From Boletus sp. NGJ (taxonomy: Eukaryota; Basidiomycota; Agaricomycetes; Boletales; Boletaceae), in the NCBI GenBank assembly GCA_019096195.1, contig JAGTXK010000039.1, positions 124,001 through 188,000 on the forward strand: DNA of 64,000 nt, read 5' to 3'. The notes under the pieces were generated by a model that made no database searches, was not told the origin of the DNA, and saw only the letters and a list, made by a program, of their open reading frames with translations. Each line of letters opens with the position of its first letter. Position 1 is the first letter of the stretch. The translations under genes and the position numbers were made by a program. This document shows, in pieces, positions 1 to 12,058 of this stretch.

Positions 1-176
1 CACCATACATCATACAGAACATTCTAGTAGTTTCCATACTGGCCCTAAACCAAGGACCGCAAGTAGTATATAAAGTAGCGTAGTAACACTTGTATTTGGT
101 AGCTTTGGAATTCCTTTTCTCTCTCTTGGATAGCGCACTTAGTGCCCCTTGAGATATTAAGGCTCTTTTCCTTTCA
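1..176 (+). repeat. 5' LTR of the chromovirus (3' half only)
   Basis: Positions 1-176 align without gaps to 7088-7263, the end of the 3' LTR, with four transitions. The repeat ends in CA at 176. A TATATAAA box at 67-74 places the likely transcript start near 97-105. Directly after the LTR, positions 177-189 are complementary to 100-112, which fits the self-priming mode known for Tf1/sushi-type chromoviruses rather than tRNA priming. Confidence 0.9.
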
Positions 177-3099
177 AATTCCAAAGCTATTACCTCGTTC
201 CCGGGCTCTTCGCCGACGCTTACCCAGTGTGTACGTACAATCACCTACCTCACCCAACTCGCCAGACTTCGCTGCGATGACGACTGTCCCAACCCTGTAC
301 AGCCACCCTATCTCCACCACTCCCCCCGCTCCAGGGAGCTTCACGGATCTCACCCAGAGGGCAGCAGCCCAGGGCCTTCCTACCCTCCAACTGGCCCAAC
401 CAGCCCCGTATCTCCCAGTGTCCTCCCACCTGCAGCGCAAGGTGGCGCAGTACAATTTGCACCAGTCGGTGCTCTGATACAACGTCTGGCATCAGGAGTT
501 CGCGGCAGACCCAGAAGCGGCTGGACCACCACCCCCAATCGAGGTTCTGTGCATGGACCCCCCCTCCCTGAGCCCCATCTGGGTCAACATTCTGTCCCCC
601 GCCAGAACACCCCAAGTCCCACAGCCGGGCCCTCCTCCTTCCCGTCCTCTGCCATCCCCGCTGTCGCCCCCATCCCACCCGAATTCACCTGGGCTTCTGA
701 GGGTGCCAGCTCGTGGATTCCCTTCCACTTCCCCTCAAATTGGGAAGAGTCTGGCCTCTAAGCCAGAACACTACAACAGGAACAAGGAAAAATTTGTGCA
801 ATGGTGGTGCACAATGACCCTCTACCTAAGCGGCTTCGAGATGGAGCCGACCGACCGCCAAAAAATCCTTATCACGCTCTCGTACATGCATGGTGAAAAC
901 ACGGCTGGCCACTTCTCCGACCTGCTCTTCGAGGGCAACACTTACACCCTCGTGAGCTTCGAATTCTTCACCGACAAGTTGAAGAAAACATTCCAACCCG
1001 CCGGCCTCGCCAGGCTAGCCAAACAGAAACTCTTTTCCCTCCAGCAGGAAAAGGACGCTGTTGAGGATTATTTCACCTGGCTATACTAATTGGCAATTGA
1101 GGCCAAATTTGACATGTGGATCAATGGGCGAATGATTGTCAACCAAATTCGCCACCAGGCCAGAAATGACTTGGTGGAATATGTCGAGAGGTACAAACCC
1201 GACCTCATTGACTCTACTGACATTCGTGAATGGGAACAGGCCCTCGTGTGGACAGAGGAAGTGCCTGGTGCCATTGCAGAGCGCAAGAAAGCCACCTCTG
1301 TCTATGCGATGGGTCCGACCTACAACCCATGCTTCACCCCTCGCCCCCACTACGCCCTGCCAACGACCGCTCCTCCCCCCTCAATGCCCACTGTGCATCC
1401 GCATCCCCAGCAGACCGGGACATTCCCCAGACAAGGCACTCCTATGGAGCTCGACAAGGCATGTGCAGCCGGTTTATGCAGGAAGTGCAGAAAACCGTGG
1501 CCCTGTGCAGGCCACCCCCCCCCCCGCCCTTGCCCATAGGCGAGGAGTATTACGGTAAATGGACAAGAGGTGTCCCCAGATATATTTGCGGCCATCAGGG
1601 CCATGATGAACTCTGCAGAAGCTCCTCAGGAGGAGCCTGTAGCATATGCTTCCGATGTAGTAAATGACTCGGGTTTTCAGCCTGTACAGTAGATACCAGT
1701 CGACCTGCTGTACCATTTAAGTCATTGCCAAAGAATTGATTTGCAGTTCTAGACATTGACGAGACTGAGACCGAAAACCGAGTAAACCTCCCTGGCACCC
1801 CACCAGTCAGAAGCGTAACCATCCTACTGAGAAAGGTGAAATTTGTGCCGTCCGTAAAAAAAGATGATGGACCAAACGACGCCGACACAATACCCCGCAA
1901 ACACCCCAAGGAAGTACGAAAAAAAGAGATGTCCTCTCGTTCTTGGTTAAACACGTTGGACCCCTGGTCCATACATTGGATGAAGGCCCAGGTGGAAAAC
2001 ACGGATGTAGAGTGAAGCATTCACCACCTTAGATCTTTTGTCCACGACACCAGAACGATCGAAGTGTCTCGGGACCTTGTACAAGACCTCCGAAAACTTT
2101 CCGACAAGGATGCATACTGGGTCCTCCATGACCTCCAGCACACGTCCAAATTCCGGAAAGCCTCCCCCCAATCAACAAAACGAAATTCTCTGGAGATCCC
2201 CATTAGAGTGACCCTCGTGAATTGTCAGACTGCCGAAATCAAGGCGCTGATCGACTCAGGGTGCACCGGATCATCCATACACGAGAAGTTCATGGCTGAA
2301 AAGGGGGTACCCACCCACTTGCTCCCCTGTCCCCTCACCATATACAACACCGACAGCATGCCAAATGCCGGAGGCAAAGTAGAAAGGTTTGTGATACTCA
2401 AACTCCAGGTCCACAACCACAAGGAGCAGTTGGCCCTTGCCATAACAAACCTCAGGCCTAATACAATATTCCTTGGTCACAATTGGCTGAAAACACATAA
2501 CCCAGCCATCAACTGGAAAACGGGCAGAATCTCCTTCCACTGCAAGGGAGACCATATCATGAGCAATGTGGATGAGGAAGAGGATGAAATGGATGTAGAC
2601 TACATGCCCTCCCAGGGTGACTGCTTGTTCAAACTCAATGTAGTAGAATACATGAACAATCGAAACGTCGCCACCGAGGTAGCCATTAAGGACTATGCCC
2701 AAAAGAAAAAGAAAACCTTTGAGGAAGCCGCCCCTAAGTACGTCCATGAGTTCAAGGACATCTTCAACAAGGAGAGCTTTGATGTGTTACCCCCGAGACG
2801 TCCTTGGGATCACACCATTGAGCTCCTCCTGGGAAACCATGAGGTATACTGCAAGGTCTGCCTGCTGAACCCTGGCAAGCAAAAAGAACTTGATGCCTTC
2901 CTTGAGGAAAATCTTAAATCCAGGAGGATACAACCCTCCAAATCCCCCTTCGCATTGGTGTTCTTCTTCATCAAGAAGAAAGATGGACGCCTCTGCCCTG
3001 TACAAGATTACCACAAGCTAAATGCAGTAACGAAAAGGAACCGATACCCCCTCCCACTCATCAACGAGCTGGTTGACAAACTCAAGTCAGCCAAGTACT

Positions 3100-4186
3100 T
3101 GAAACGATCACAGACGATACCACCTACTTATTAGCACTCCTACCTACACTTTCGCACTACCTATAGACGATACATTCGCCTACCACCACACAAACTCCAT
3201 CCTAGCCTTACCCCGCATACACCTAGAGTAGTCACTCACCGTATCCTCCCCCATACGATACACCATACCATCGACCACACCCACGTACGCTCTCACTAGT
3301 CGTACACTAGTTGTACCCGTTACACTACGACACCAAGTAGCCTCACGGCTAAACCCCGGCCTCACGGCCACAAGCAAGGTCCGCACGCCTATAAACTACG
3401 CCCCCCCCTGTGGACCTACCTGATGCAGTGCTCGGTAGCCACATCACGTGACATAACACGCTATACGATGACAGGGACCCCTCTGTCACGTATACGCTTG
3501 TTACACGCATGTCCCCCCGTAGACAGTACCTGACACAGAGCTCGGTATGCTACGCAAGTACTAATCAGGAGCCCGCCCCCAGATCTCCAATTCCCCGCTC
3601 GCCCTGATCCCTGGCTCGTGCCACAGATCACACCAGACGCTATCCCACGATACCGTCCCCAAGTACTAATCAAGCCCACGCTAGATTAACCCAAGTACTG
3701 ATCAGGTAAACGTCAGATCACAACCCCTAGACAAGACCCGATCTATCACCCAATACAATCTCGTCTCGATACCAGATCCAACGATCACCCTATGCGATGC
3801 CTCATGCATCACCCTTTCATTCCTTCCTCGCTTCCATTCCTATTTAGTTCCCCTCTAGATATATCACACGTAGCCATGCCTAGAGCGCTCTGGACTACCA
3901 TTTCACTTACATGCGTATACCACACACATCTCATTCCACCACTAGATACTTTCGCCATTGGACACTAACATTTCCTTGTTCCTGTGATATCATACCCAGT
4001 ACCCTACGACGTCATAGCATAGCACGGTCCGTGTGCCACTACCGGTAGTATATAAGTAGCCGGTAGAGTACCATGTTTCGCTCAACCTTGAAATTGCCCT
4101 TCTCTCTGTCGCATATTGCTTTAGTTAGCAACACTTCAGATATTGGGTTTAGGTTTCTTTCTTTCGTTCATTGCAAGTTCCTTTCA
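3100..4186 (+). mobile_element. Solo LTR of a second LTR retrotransposon, nested in the chromovirus
   Basis: A 1087-bp sequence starting TG and ending CA interrupts the chromovirus RT region. It is flanked by the 5-bp direct repeat GTACT at 3095-3099 and 4187-4191, the size expected for an LTR-element target duplication. It contains no coding region, carries a TATA-like sequence near its 3' end (about 4049-4055), and its ends resemble those of the host element's LTR (TGAAACGA... and ...CCTTTCA), suggesting a related Ty3/gypsy family. A solo LTR arises by recombination between the two LTRs of a full element. It is younger than the element it sits in. Confidence 0.88.
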
Positions 4187-6909
4187 GTACTACACCAAGT
4201 TCGATGTGAGATGGGGCTATAACAATGTACGGATGGCCGAAGGAGATGAATGGAAGGCAGCCTTCCAAACAAACCGCGGTCTATTCGAGCCACTCATGAT
4301 GTTCTTCGGACTCACCAATTCCCCAGCGACATTCCAAACCATGATGAACGCGCTGTTCAAGAATCTGGTGGACCAAGGCATAGTGGTTGTCTATATAGAC
4401 GATATCATGATATTCACAAAAACGCTTGAAGAGCACTGAAAAGTGGTACGCGAAGTACTACAAATCCTGAGGGACACCCACCTCTATCTGTGTCACGACA
4501 AATGCGACTTTGAAGTCCAAGAGACCGAGTTCCTCGGGCTTATCATCGCACAAGACAGGGTGAAGATGGACAGAAAGAAGGTGGAAGCCATCAAAAGCTG
4601 GCCAGTCCCCACCTCGAAGAAAACACTGAGAGGTTTCCTCGGATTTCTCAACTTCTACCAACGATTCATCAAGAACTTCGCAATGATCGCGCACCCCCTA
4701 AACATGCTCACGTTGGTGAAGAAAGACTTTGAGTGGACAACAGCCTGCCAAGAGGCTTTCCAGACCCTCAAAGACACCATTTCCTCTGCCCCAGCGCTGG
4801 CCATGCCAACCAACGATGACCCCTACCGCATCAAAACCAATGGTTCAGGCATCAGCATCGGTGCCATTCTCTCCCAACAACACAATGGTGTATGGCACCC
4901 TGTCACATTCATCTTCCGTTCCCTCAATGATGCTGAGTGGAACTACCACACAGCTGACCTGGAGATGCTTGCCATCATGTTCACTCTCAATGAATGGTGG
5001 CAATACCTCCTCGAGGCAGCCCACCCAATCAAGATTTGGACAGATCACAAGAACCTCAAGTTCTTCCGCCGACCTCAAGACCTCACCCGCCGCCAGGCCA
5101 GATGGCAACAAATACTACAGGAATACCACGTAGTAATCAGCCACCAATACGGAAAAACCAACCCGGCGGATCCTCTGTCCAGGAGGCCAGACTTCGAAAA
5201 GGGGGTGACATCCGACAACACTGCACAAACACTGCTCCCCAACACCCTTTTTTCACCCCCTCCATTGCCGACCTCCACCATGATCTCCCTCAAGGCCGTT
5301 GCGCCAGCAAGCACGCTCTCCAGAATCACCAAGATGCAGTATAAACTGGAGCAGTTTGCCAAAGATGGCCTGGAGAGAGAAAACTCGCCCTGGACCCGTA
5401 AAGAAGGACTCATCCACTGGAAGTCGCTCATATATGTGCCAAATGATGTGAAACTTTGAGAGGACATCCTCATCGCTGGCCATCCCAGCATCCGGCAAAC
5501 ACATGACCTAGTCATGAGTGAGTACTATTGGCCGTCCCTACACAGAGATGCGGAGTTGTACATGAAAGGCTGTGACACATGCCAGAAGGTTAAAGCTAAA
5601 ACCTCAGCAATCCACACGCCACTTCACCCAAATAAGATCCCATCATCCCCATAGGAAATCATCTCTGTAGATCTGATTGGCCCCCTCCTCCAATCTGACA
5701 GCAAGAACGCTATCTTGGTCATTGTCAACCGATTCTCCAAAATGATTCACCTTATGCCCATGATGGACACCATCATGTCACAAGGAGTTGCAATGGTCTT
5801 CCGCAACCAAGTATTTAAACTCCACGGCGTCCCTGTAAGGTGATCTCAGATAGGGGAACCCAATTCATGTCATCATTCATGTGCGACCTCTACTCCCTCC
5901 TTGGCATTGAAGCCAACCCATCCACAGCCTACCACCCCCAGACCAACAGCCAGACAGAACACGTCAACCAAGAGGTAGAGAAGTACCTGCGCATCTACAT
6001 AAACCACCCCCAGACTGACTGGGTAGAATGGCTACCACTAGCCAAGTTCACCCACAACTCCCAAACCACCAGTGCCACAGGTGTCTCGCCCTTTCTGCTC
6101 AACTATGGGCAGCAACCACTCATACCCAACAAACAAGTGGAAGTACAAAACAAGTCCGCCACCTCCTTTACCGAAATGATGAAAACGCACCACAACTCAG
6201 CAAAGGACGCACTGGAGAAAGCGGCACAGGCGATGAAAAGGTCACACGACAAGCATGCCTCCCCCACTGTCAAATGCACCATTGGTCAACAGGTCCTACT
6301 CAAAGGGACTCACATCCGAACTGACTGGCCAACCAAGAAGTTCGACGATAAGCAACATGGACTGTTCAGGGTAAAGCAAAAGGTAGGCAAGGCCTCCTAT
6401 GAGCTCAACCTCCCGAAGACATGGAAGGGAATCCACCCCATCTTCCACAAATCACTCCTCACGCCCTACCACCCCAGCACATCCCCCTCCCAGACGAAGC
6501 CGAAACCGCTGCCCCTGGTTATCGTCCAACAGCAAGAAGAGTACGAAGTCAAACATGACGCCGACTCACATAAGCGACATAGCAAAACGGAGTACCTAGT
6601 ACAGTGGAAGGGCTACCCCCATGAAGAACGCACCTGGGAACTGAAGAAGAACGTCTTGAATGCCCCACAGGCGATCGAGAAGTTCCACCATGAGAACCCC
6701 ACTGCCATTTGCACCCTCACAGATGACAAATGCGACTGCCCGCTGTGTGCATTCCCCAGCACCTCACTATTCAATGACCCATCCTTCTGCTCGTATGCAG
6801 CGTCTCTCAACTGCCTCCCTGACCACCTCTTCGAGATCCCTGACCCTCACAGCAAAGTCAAGCTCACCGGTATCATCGTCGACCAGGAGTTCGATGGCTA
6901 AAAAGGGGG

Positions 6910-7263
6910 TGATGAAACGACCTTGGACATTTTTCCTTTCAATATCGTAGTTAGCTAAAGCTTAGCGATCCCATGAATGCTTACATAGTTACCCTATACC
7001 TAGACCCTAAGTCTAGACCACAAGTCATACCTTAGTCAGACTACATCACAACCCTATACCCATAGAACAGTCTAGACCCCACTATGTCACCATACGTCAT
7101 ACAGAACATTCTAGTAGTTTCCATACTGGCCCTAAACCAAGGACCACAAGTAGTATATAAAGTAGTGTAGTAACACTTGTATTTGGTAGCTTTGGAATTC
7201 CTTTTCTCTCTCTTGGATAGCACACTTAGTGCCCCTTGAGATATTAAGGCTCTTTTCCTTTCA
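6910..7263 (+). repeat. 3' LTR of the chromovirus
   Basis: This 354-bp repeat starts with TG directly after a run of A and G (6901-6909, the polypurine tract) and ends with CA. Its last 176 bp match the window's first 176 bp. Its TATA box lies at about 7154-7161. Confidence 0.92.
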
Positions 7264-8819
7264 GGCAGTTTCTTCAGCAAGAGTGACATGCAAAGCTACC
7301 AGGGACACAAGTACTGCAGAAAAAATGGGCAGGAAGAACAAGAAACACCCAGCTCTGACAGAACCGACTTGCAGAAGAGCTCATGGTTTGCCTTGAGTCC
7401 ATTGGCATTCGAGAGGATGGAAGACTGAAGCTCCAATAGAAGTAACACATTCATGAAAGTCAGTTGTGGGAGTCGAGGATGTACCTTAGAAGCTTGGGCA
7501 AGGTGACAACTACACCAAGACGGTACCCAGGAATGGCTTACGGCCTGGAGAACAAGTAAAAGTGGATAATGTCCAATCTCCAAGACCAGGAGATCAGGTC
7601 CTCCACCATGGCAGTCATTGCCACCGATCCGAACTCTCGCTGGCTGACATACAAAACTGTGACTGGGGCATGGGAGAATAAATCAAATTGCATTGCAAAC
7701 AGAGCCTTGGCCATGAATGCTGTTACCACATGTGATGTCCCTTATTTGGTAGTCTATTCATTTCTCCTTGTCCTTGCCTTCATCTCTTCCAGCCTTGGGA
7801 ACCAGTTTAGATCCAGAGCGTATCCGAAACCATCCTCTCCGTCAGCAGATACTCCCACATGAGATCCACTGATGAGGTATCCCTCTACACATGGAATAGT
7901 TCCTGTCCTTGCAATGACTTACAATCAGGCCAAAGAGACGACTGGAATCTGCCACTCAATGTCTTGTCAAACTTGGCACCCATTCTATTGGGGCAGATAA
8001 GGTGCATCAGCCGGTGAGAAGATTCCACAGAGGACGGAAACACATTTGGTAGGACGTTGGAAAGCATTAGACGAGTTGACTTTTGGGATGGTCGAGGACC
8101 ACTGTATCTACTTCCCACACACATGACGCTGTGGAAGTCCGCAGTTGACATACCTGCATCAAGAAATTCAAGTTACCATCATCAGAGAGAACAACAAGGA
8201 AATGATCACACCAAACGTCCAGTTCTTGGGGTCGAGGAGGGGAATCCTCTGGCACAGTTGGGCAGGGAACAGATGGAGGATCGTGTATGCGTTTGACAGC
8301 CTAATGTCTGGAAAGACATGGAGAATTCCTTTTGTCAAAGCTGTCTCACCAAGAAATCAATCGTCGGATTGAGAATTGAACTTGAGCAAGAAAAAGTACA
8401 TGTGAATTCTGGCATGTTCGGGATGGACGGGGTAGGTACATAGTGGTATGATGCATCACTTATTTGACAGAAAATGAAAACGAAAACAAACGGTCTTCCT
8501 AAAAAAGACCTGAAGTGAAGCCAATCAATCTGACCTCAACTCCATCCAAGTTCAGCAATGCAGACATTTATAGACATGAAACCTCCTGCCCAAAGTCGTA
8601 GTCACTGCAAACACGAGAGGGTTCATGACGCATGAGTATATGTCCATCCAAGTCAGGTGGAGTCCCAATAGAAAGGGAATGCTCTTGTGCCACAGACAAC
8701 AACTCAGAGGACCAGTGGCAATAGTGGAATGCCTGGACCACCAAGGTTCAATGTGTCATAATAAGGTGAACCTTTATTACCAATGTTGATGAGGCCCTGA
8801 GTGTACTCTTAAACAACAA
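7264..8819. other. Unrecognised decayed sequence between two transposons
   Basis: About 1.55 kb with only short interrupted reading frames on both strands, the longest being 97 codons (7569-7862, +). I recognise no domain, terminal repeat or splice pattern. It may be remnant of an older mobile element or a lost gene. Confidence 0.4.
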
Positions 8820-9043
8820 TACAGTTGAACCTCTTGTAACCCATACCCCCCCAGTTTAGGCCATAAGGTATGGGATATGAGGGGCTATGGGTTTCATGAT
8901 CGGTGGCCAATAACACCCGGAAAAATACCATTGTGTATTCTAGGTTAGCTAGGGTTCAATTCAAGTCAAAGTCAGTCTTTTGGGGTAAAATAACTAGTTA
9001 TCTTTGTCTCCTTCATCTTCTGCATTCCCAAGGCATGTGTTTC

Positions 9044-10750
9044 TCACCCAAATGCATGCAACATCACTGTGAAGTTGCTAGCATAAGCAGTGTTGAGTCC
9101 CTCAACATATTTCTGCAGACCCCGAGCAGCCTGCAGTGCCTCGCTGTGTGTCAGAATGATGTCAACAGGTTTGTCTGAGTCGCCATGCACGTTATTTTCT
9201 GCACTGTCGGCTGATCCTGGTGAATCCTCAGAATCCTGTAGCTTCTTTGCCTCTATCACTGCATTATATATGTCCTGGTCCATTGCATCAAAGAGGTTGC
9301 AAGTCTCAACAGCCGGATTCAGCAGCTCAGCAAGATTCATTTGGTTGCAGTGCTGGAGCACCCCCACTGACTCCAGGGCATCAAGAGCATGCTCAACATC
9401 TTTTTCGGCTTGCACTAAGGGATCGTCAGGAGGTTCAGAGCGAGTGGCATGAACAAGAGAAGAGATTGGGAGGGCTGGCTTGACTGTGTCTGCCTCGTGG
9501 TCTGCTTCAGATAGGATTCTAGCTTTATTCCAGCAGTTTCGAATGGTTGTTGTGTCAACTTCACTCCAGGCTTGATCAGCGAGCTGCATTGCTTCAAGCT
9601 GGTCAATATTATAGATTTGAGATGGTGTGATGCCAGATTCGTAGAAATCAATGGCACGATCAATGAACTTGGCGTGATAGTGGGCCTTAAAACAGCATAT
9701 GATTCCTTGGTCGTTTGGTTGAATGTGTGCTGTTAGGTTTGGTTCAAAGTTTTCAACACAGATATTGGTAAGAGTGTCCGGCACAACATGACCCAAGAAG
9801 TTGTCCTGGAGGAGAAGGATTTTTCAACCATCCTTTCTAAGTGAAATATCCCAACTTTCCAACCACTCCTGATAGATCGAGGCCATCATCCATGCCTTTG
9901 TGTTATTACAATAGCTGAAGCCAAGTTGCCCTGCTGACTTGTTCTTGAATGCACGAGGCTTCTTTGCCTTCCCTATGATCAATGGGACCAGTTTCTTTGA
10001 GCCGTCTGCATTCATTGTGAGTAAATATGTCAAATCTTGTTTTTCTCCCTTTGATGCCAGAAAGCTGCTTGCTGGAAAGTCCACGATCAGGTGGCATTCT
10101 ATATTATTTGTTTGAGACTTGTGACAAGTTCAAAAATAATTGAATAAAATGAACTTGTAGAACAAACCAGTCTCATCAGCATTGAAAATGTCATGTCATT
10201 TGTATCCACCACTTTTCACCAGCTCTTGAACTCGTAACTGCTCCTTCTGAACAGTCTCTTGATTTGTAGAGCCTGCCTCACCATGCCGTTTCACCTGCTT
10301 CAAGCCCATATGAAGCTTATACTGAGCTAATCAGCCATTGCTCAAGTTGAGTTGCTCATCTGCTGGCACTCCAGCACAGTCGGCAAATGACCTCCACTTC
10401 TGACAAAGGATCTTGCCAGTCAGCAAGATGTTATCCGACATTGCCTTTGAGACCCAGAGATCCAGCATATCTGTAATCTCTGGGTGTAGTGTCTGACATA
10501 TTCTTTTTGCCGAATGAGACAAGCCTGAGTTCATGTTATGCTCCATATGCCATCCAAGTTCTTTCTTCATCCATTCTGATATTTTTGGCTGTGTCAATCA
10601 AAGAGATGGGTTGATTTCATTGAAATGTTTGGCTGTTTGTGTCTGATTTGCCCCATTGTTGTGATGCCAATTAAGCACCTCAATCTGTTGTTCAAGTGTC
10701 ACATCCTCCTTTCGTTGGAGTTTGGGTGCTTGTGTTTTCCTGGCATTCAT
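9044..10750 (-). pseudogene. pogo-like transposase (CENP-B HTH plus DDE), disabled
   Basis: The likely start is the ATG at 10750. The N-terminal part (about 10710-10340) matches the CENP-B helix-turn-helix pair seen in pogo/Fot1 transposases (LEQQIEVLNWHHNNG..., QPKISEWMKKE, ILLTGKILCQKW). The nuclease core follows with all three acidic residues: D in FNADETGLFYK (about 10175), D in LLLQDNFLGH (about 9807) and D in QPNDQGI (about 9720). A 56-bp intron (10154-10099, GT...AG) lies after FYK. Damage seen: in-frame TGA at 10598-10600, 10331-10333, 10196-10198 and 9824-9826, and a 1-bp frameshift near 10031-10034. Every nonsense codon is TGA, where family members have Trp or Arg. Confidence 0.88.
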
Positions 10751-10776
10751 GGTGTCACCATGTGGCATGGGGCCTA

Positions 10777-11139
10777 CTATTGTTGCCAGCCCATTTGTTC
10801 AAGGTCAAGCACAGATAAAAAAATATGCATACATTTGTGCTTTTTCAACAGAGCAGCATGCCCATTGTCATGTTGGGCAAGATCTGTCAGCCTCTGAACA
10901 ATGGATTGCTCTCGTGAGTCCAATTGCTCAACAGCCCTTTCATACTCCTTGGCTGTATCCAACTTGCTAACCAGACGCACTTCATCAACCAAATTTCCAA
11001 CGGTATCAAGCCATTCTTCGTCTGCCTCTGAAATCAGCTGATTGGCTTTTAATGCGGCCTCAAGTGAGGCTTTTCACTCTCGAGTCTGATTCTGAAGCTT
11101 CTGCAGCCCCCTTTTTAGAAGGTCGATAGGTTTCATTGT
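10777..11139 (-). pseudogene. Coiled-coil reading frame upstream of the transposase
   Basis: Starting at about 11139 (MKPIDLLKRGLQKLQ) the minus strand encodes an acidic, heptad-rich stretch (LDTAKEYERAVEQLDSREQ...) that ends in TAG at 10777-10779. It carries one in-frame TGA at 11074-11076. It lies inside the transposon but in a different frame from the transposase; it could be a second small transposon product or an upstream exon. I do not recognise a family. Confidence 0.45.
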
Positions 11140-11411
11140 GATAGTGATGGGAATGTGCTGGAGAGTTGGGTCGCAGTTGCCACATTGGGGACACATTCAT
11201 ATTAATTATATAACAGTTATTCCTAATTTAGAGATATACTGACAATATCTGGCTGTAACGTATGGGTTTTGACCCATCCAGTCGGGTATGGGATATGGGG
11301 TATGGAGTATGGTTAGAATTTCCTGCATACCAACTTGGTAACTTCAAAAATGTATGGGTTACAAGAGGTTATGGGTTATATAGGGCATGGGTTACAAGGG
11401 GTTCGACTGTA

Positions 11412-11840
11412 TACTGTATGGATGCCAACTGTAACGTGGGCGGATGTCATGGCTATTTTACAGGCTGCAGTAGAAGTACAATATTTTTCACTTTTTGTCG
11501 TATTGTTACCCAGGGTTGAAGCGATGAAAACCCAATGTCAGCGAACCGGCGTTGCTACACCTTGAACCACAATGCTGGCGGTTGCTAAATCTCTGAGCAA
11601 CCGTCATATTATTCTAGGGGTCCAGTTGCTAACGCTGGAGTCAGGGATACTAGTTACGCTCCAAAATCCGGTTAGTATCTGAATATCTGAATCCCCTTTC
11701 AGAAATTCTGGTATGCTTGACATATAAAATGACATTGTGTCACCGGTCACCGGTCACCTTTGACACCTCAGCGTCCTTAGCTACTGTCGAAAGAACATTT
11801 GATGGCTGCAGCCGAATTTTTCATGGACACACTAGTACGT
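11412..11840. other. Intergenic, transposon to pheromone repeat
   Basis: No gene is seen. It contains imperfect repeats of 'ggttgct(a/g)a' (about 11545-11625) and a short direct repeat of CCGGTCA (11741-11757). The function is not evident. Confidence 0.4.
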
Positions 11841-11927
11841 CGTAAGGTATCGATTTCGTATCTGGTAGGCACCTGGCCGCCTGAGATTCTGACATGGGAT
11901 TCGCCATCATCAGCATAGGAGACTCGT

Positions 11928-11934
11928 TATAAAA
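11928..11934 (+). promoter_or_regulatory. TATA box of pheromone-precursor copy 1
   Basis: TATAAAA lies 131 bp before the ATG at 12059. The same box and its surroundings (GACTCGTTATAAAA) recur at the same distance upstream of copy 2, which supports it as a core promoter. Confidence 0.6.
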
Positions 11935-12058
11935 GGCTGACGAGAGTACCGTTCTCCCTCCAAAGACAATTGTCTCCTCGTCTTCTCGCCCTGTCCCACA
12001 TCGACACCTTCCTTGCTTTCGTCTCCCGTGCCCTCTACAAATCATCATCCCTTCAGAC

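Larger units (their letters stand above)
1..7263 (+). mobile_element. Ty3/gypsy chromovirus (LTR retrotransposon), fossil, 5' end outside window
   Basis: This is a fossil LTR retrotransposon of the Ty3/gypsy chromodomain lineage. Parts read in order are: 3' portion of the 5' LTR (1-176), gag-like region (about 250-1700), aspartic protease with a DSG core (about 2200-2500), reverse transcriptase with the YIDD catalytic motif (about 2880-4440), RNase H (about 4790-5170), integrase (about 5460-6500), a chromodomain at its end (about 6535-6700), a purine tract at 6901-6909, and the 3' LTR (6910-7263). The gene order protease-RT-RNase H-integrase plus the chromodomain define the family. The element is broken, with several interruptions of its coding region, and a foreign solo LTR sits inside the RT region. 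The two LTRs differ at 4 of the 176 comparable positions, all transitions, so insertion was fairly recent. Confidence 0.93.
8822..11409 (-). mobile_element. pogo-like (Tc1/mariner superfamily) DNA transposon
   Basis: The element has terminal inverted repeats of about 27 bp: 8822 onward (CAGTTGAACCTCTTGTAACC) matches the reverse complement of the right end (CAGTCGAACCCCTTGTAACC) ending at 11409. A TA dinucleotide flanks both ends (8820-8821 and 11410-11411), the Tc1/mariner target duplication. Subterminal regions carry repeated 'tatgggtta'-like words in both orientations, possible transposase binding sites. Inside, on the minus strand, are a CENP-B-type DNA-binding domain and a DDE nuclease. 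Total length is 2588 bp. The coding region is damaged, so the copy is not autonomous. Confidence 0.92.
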
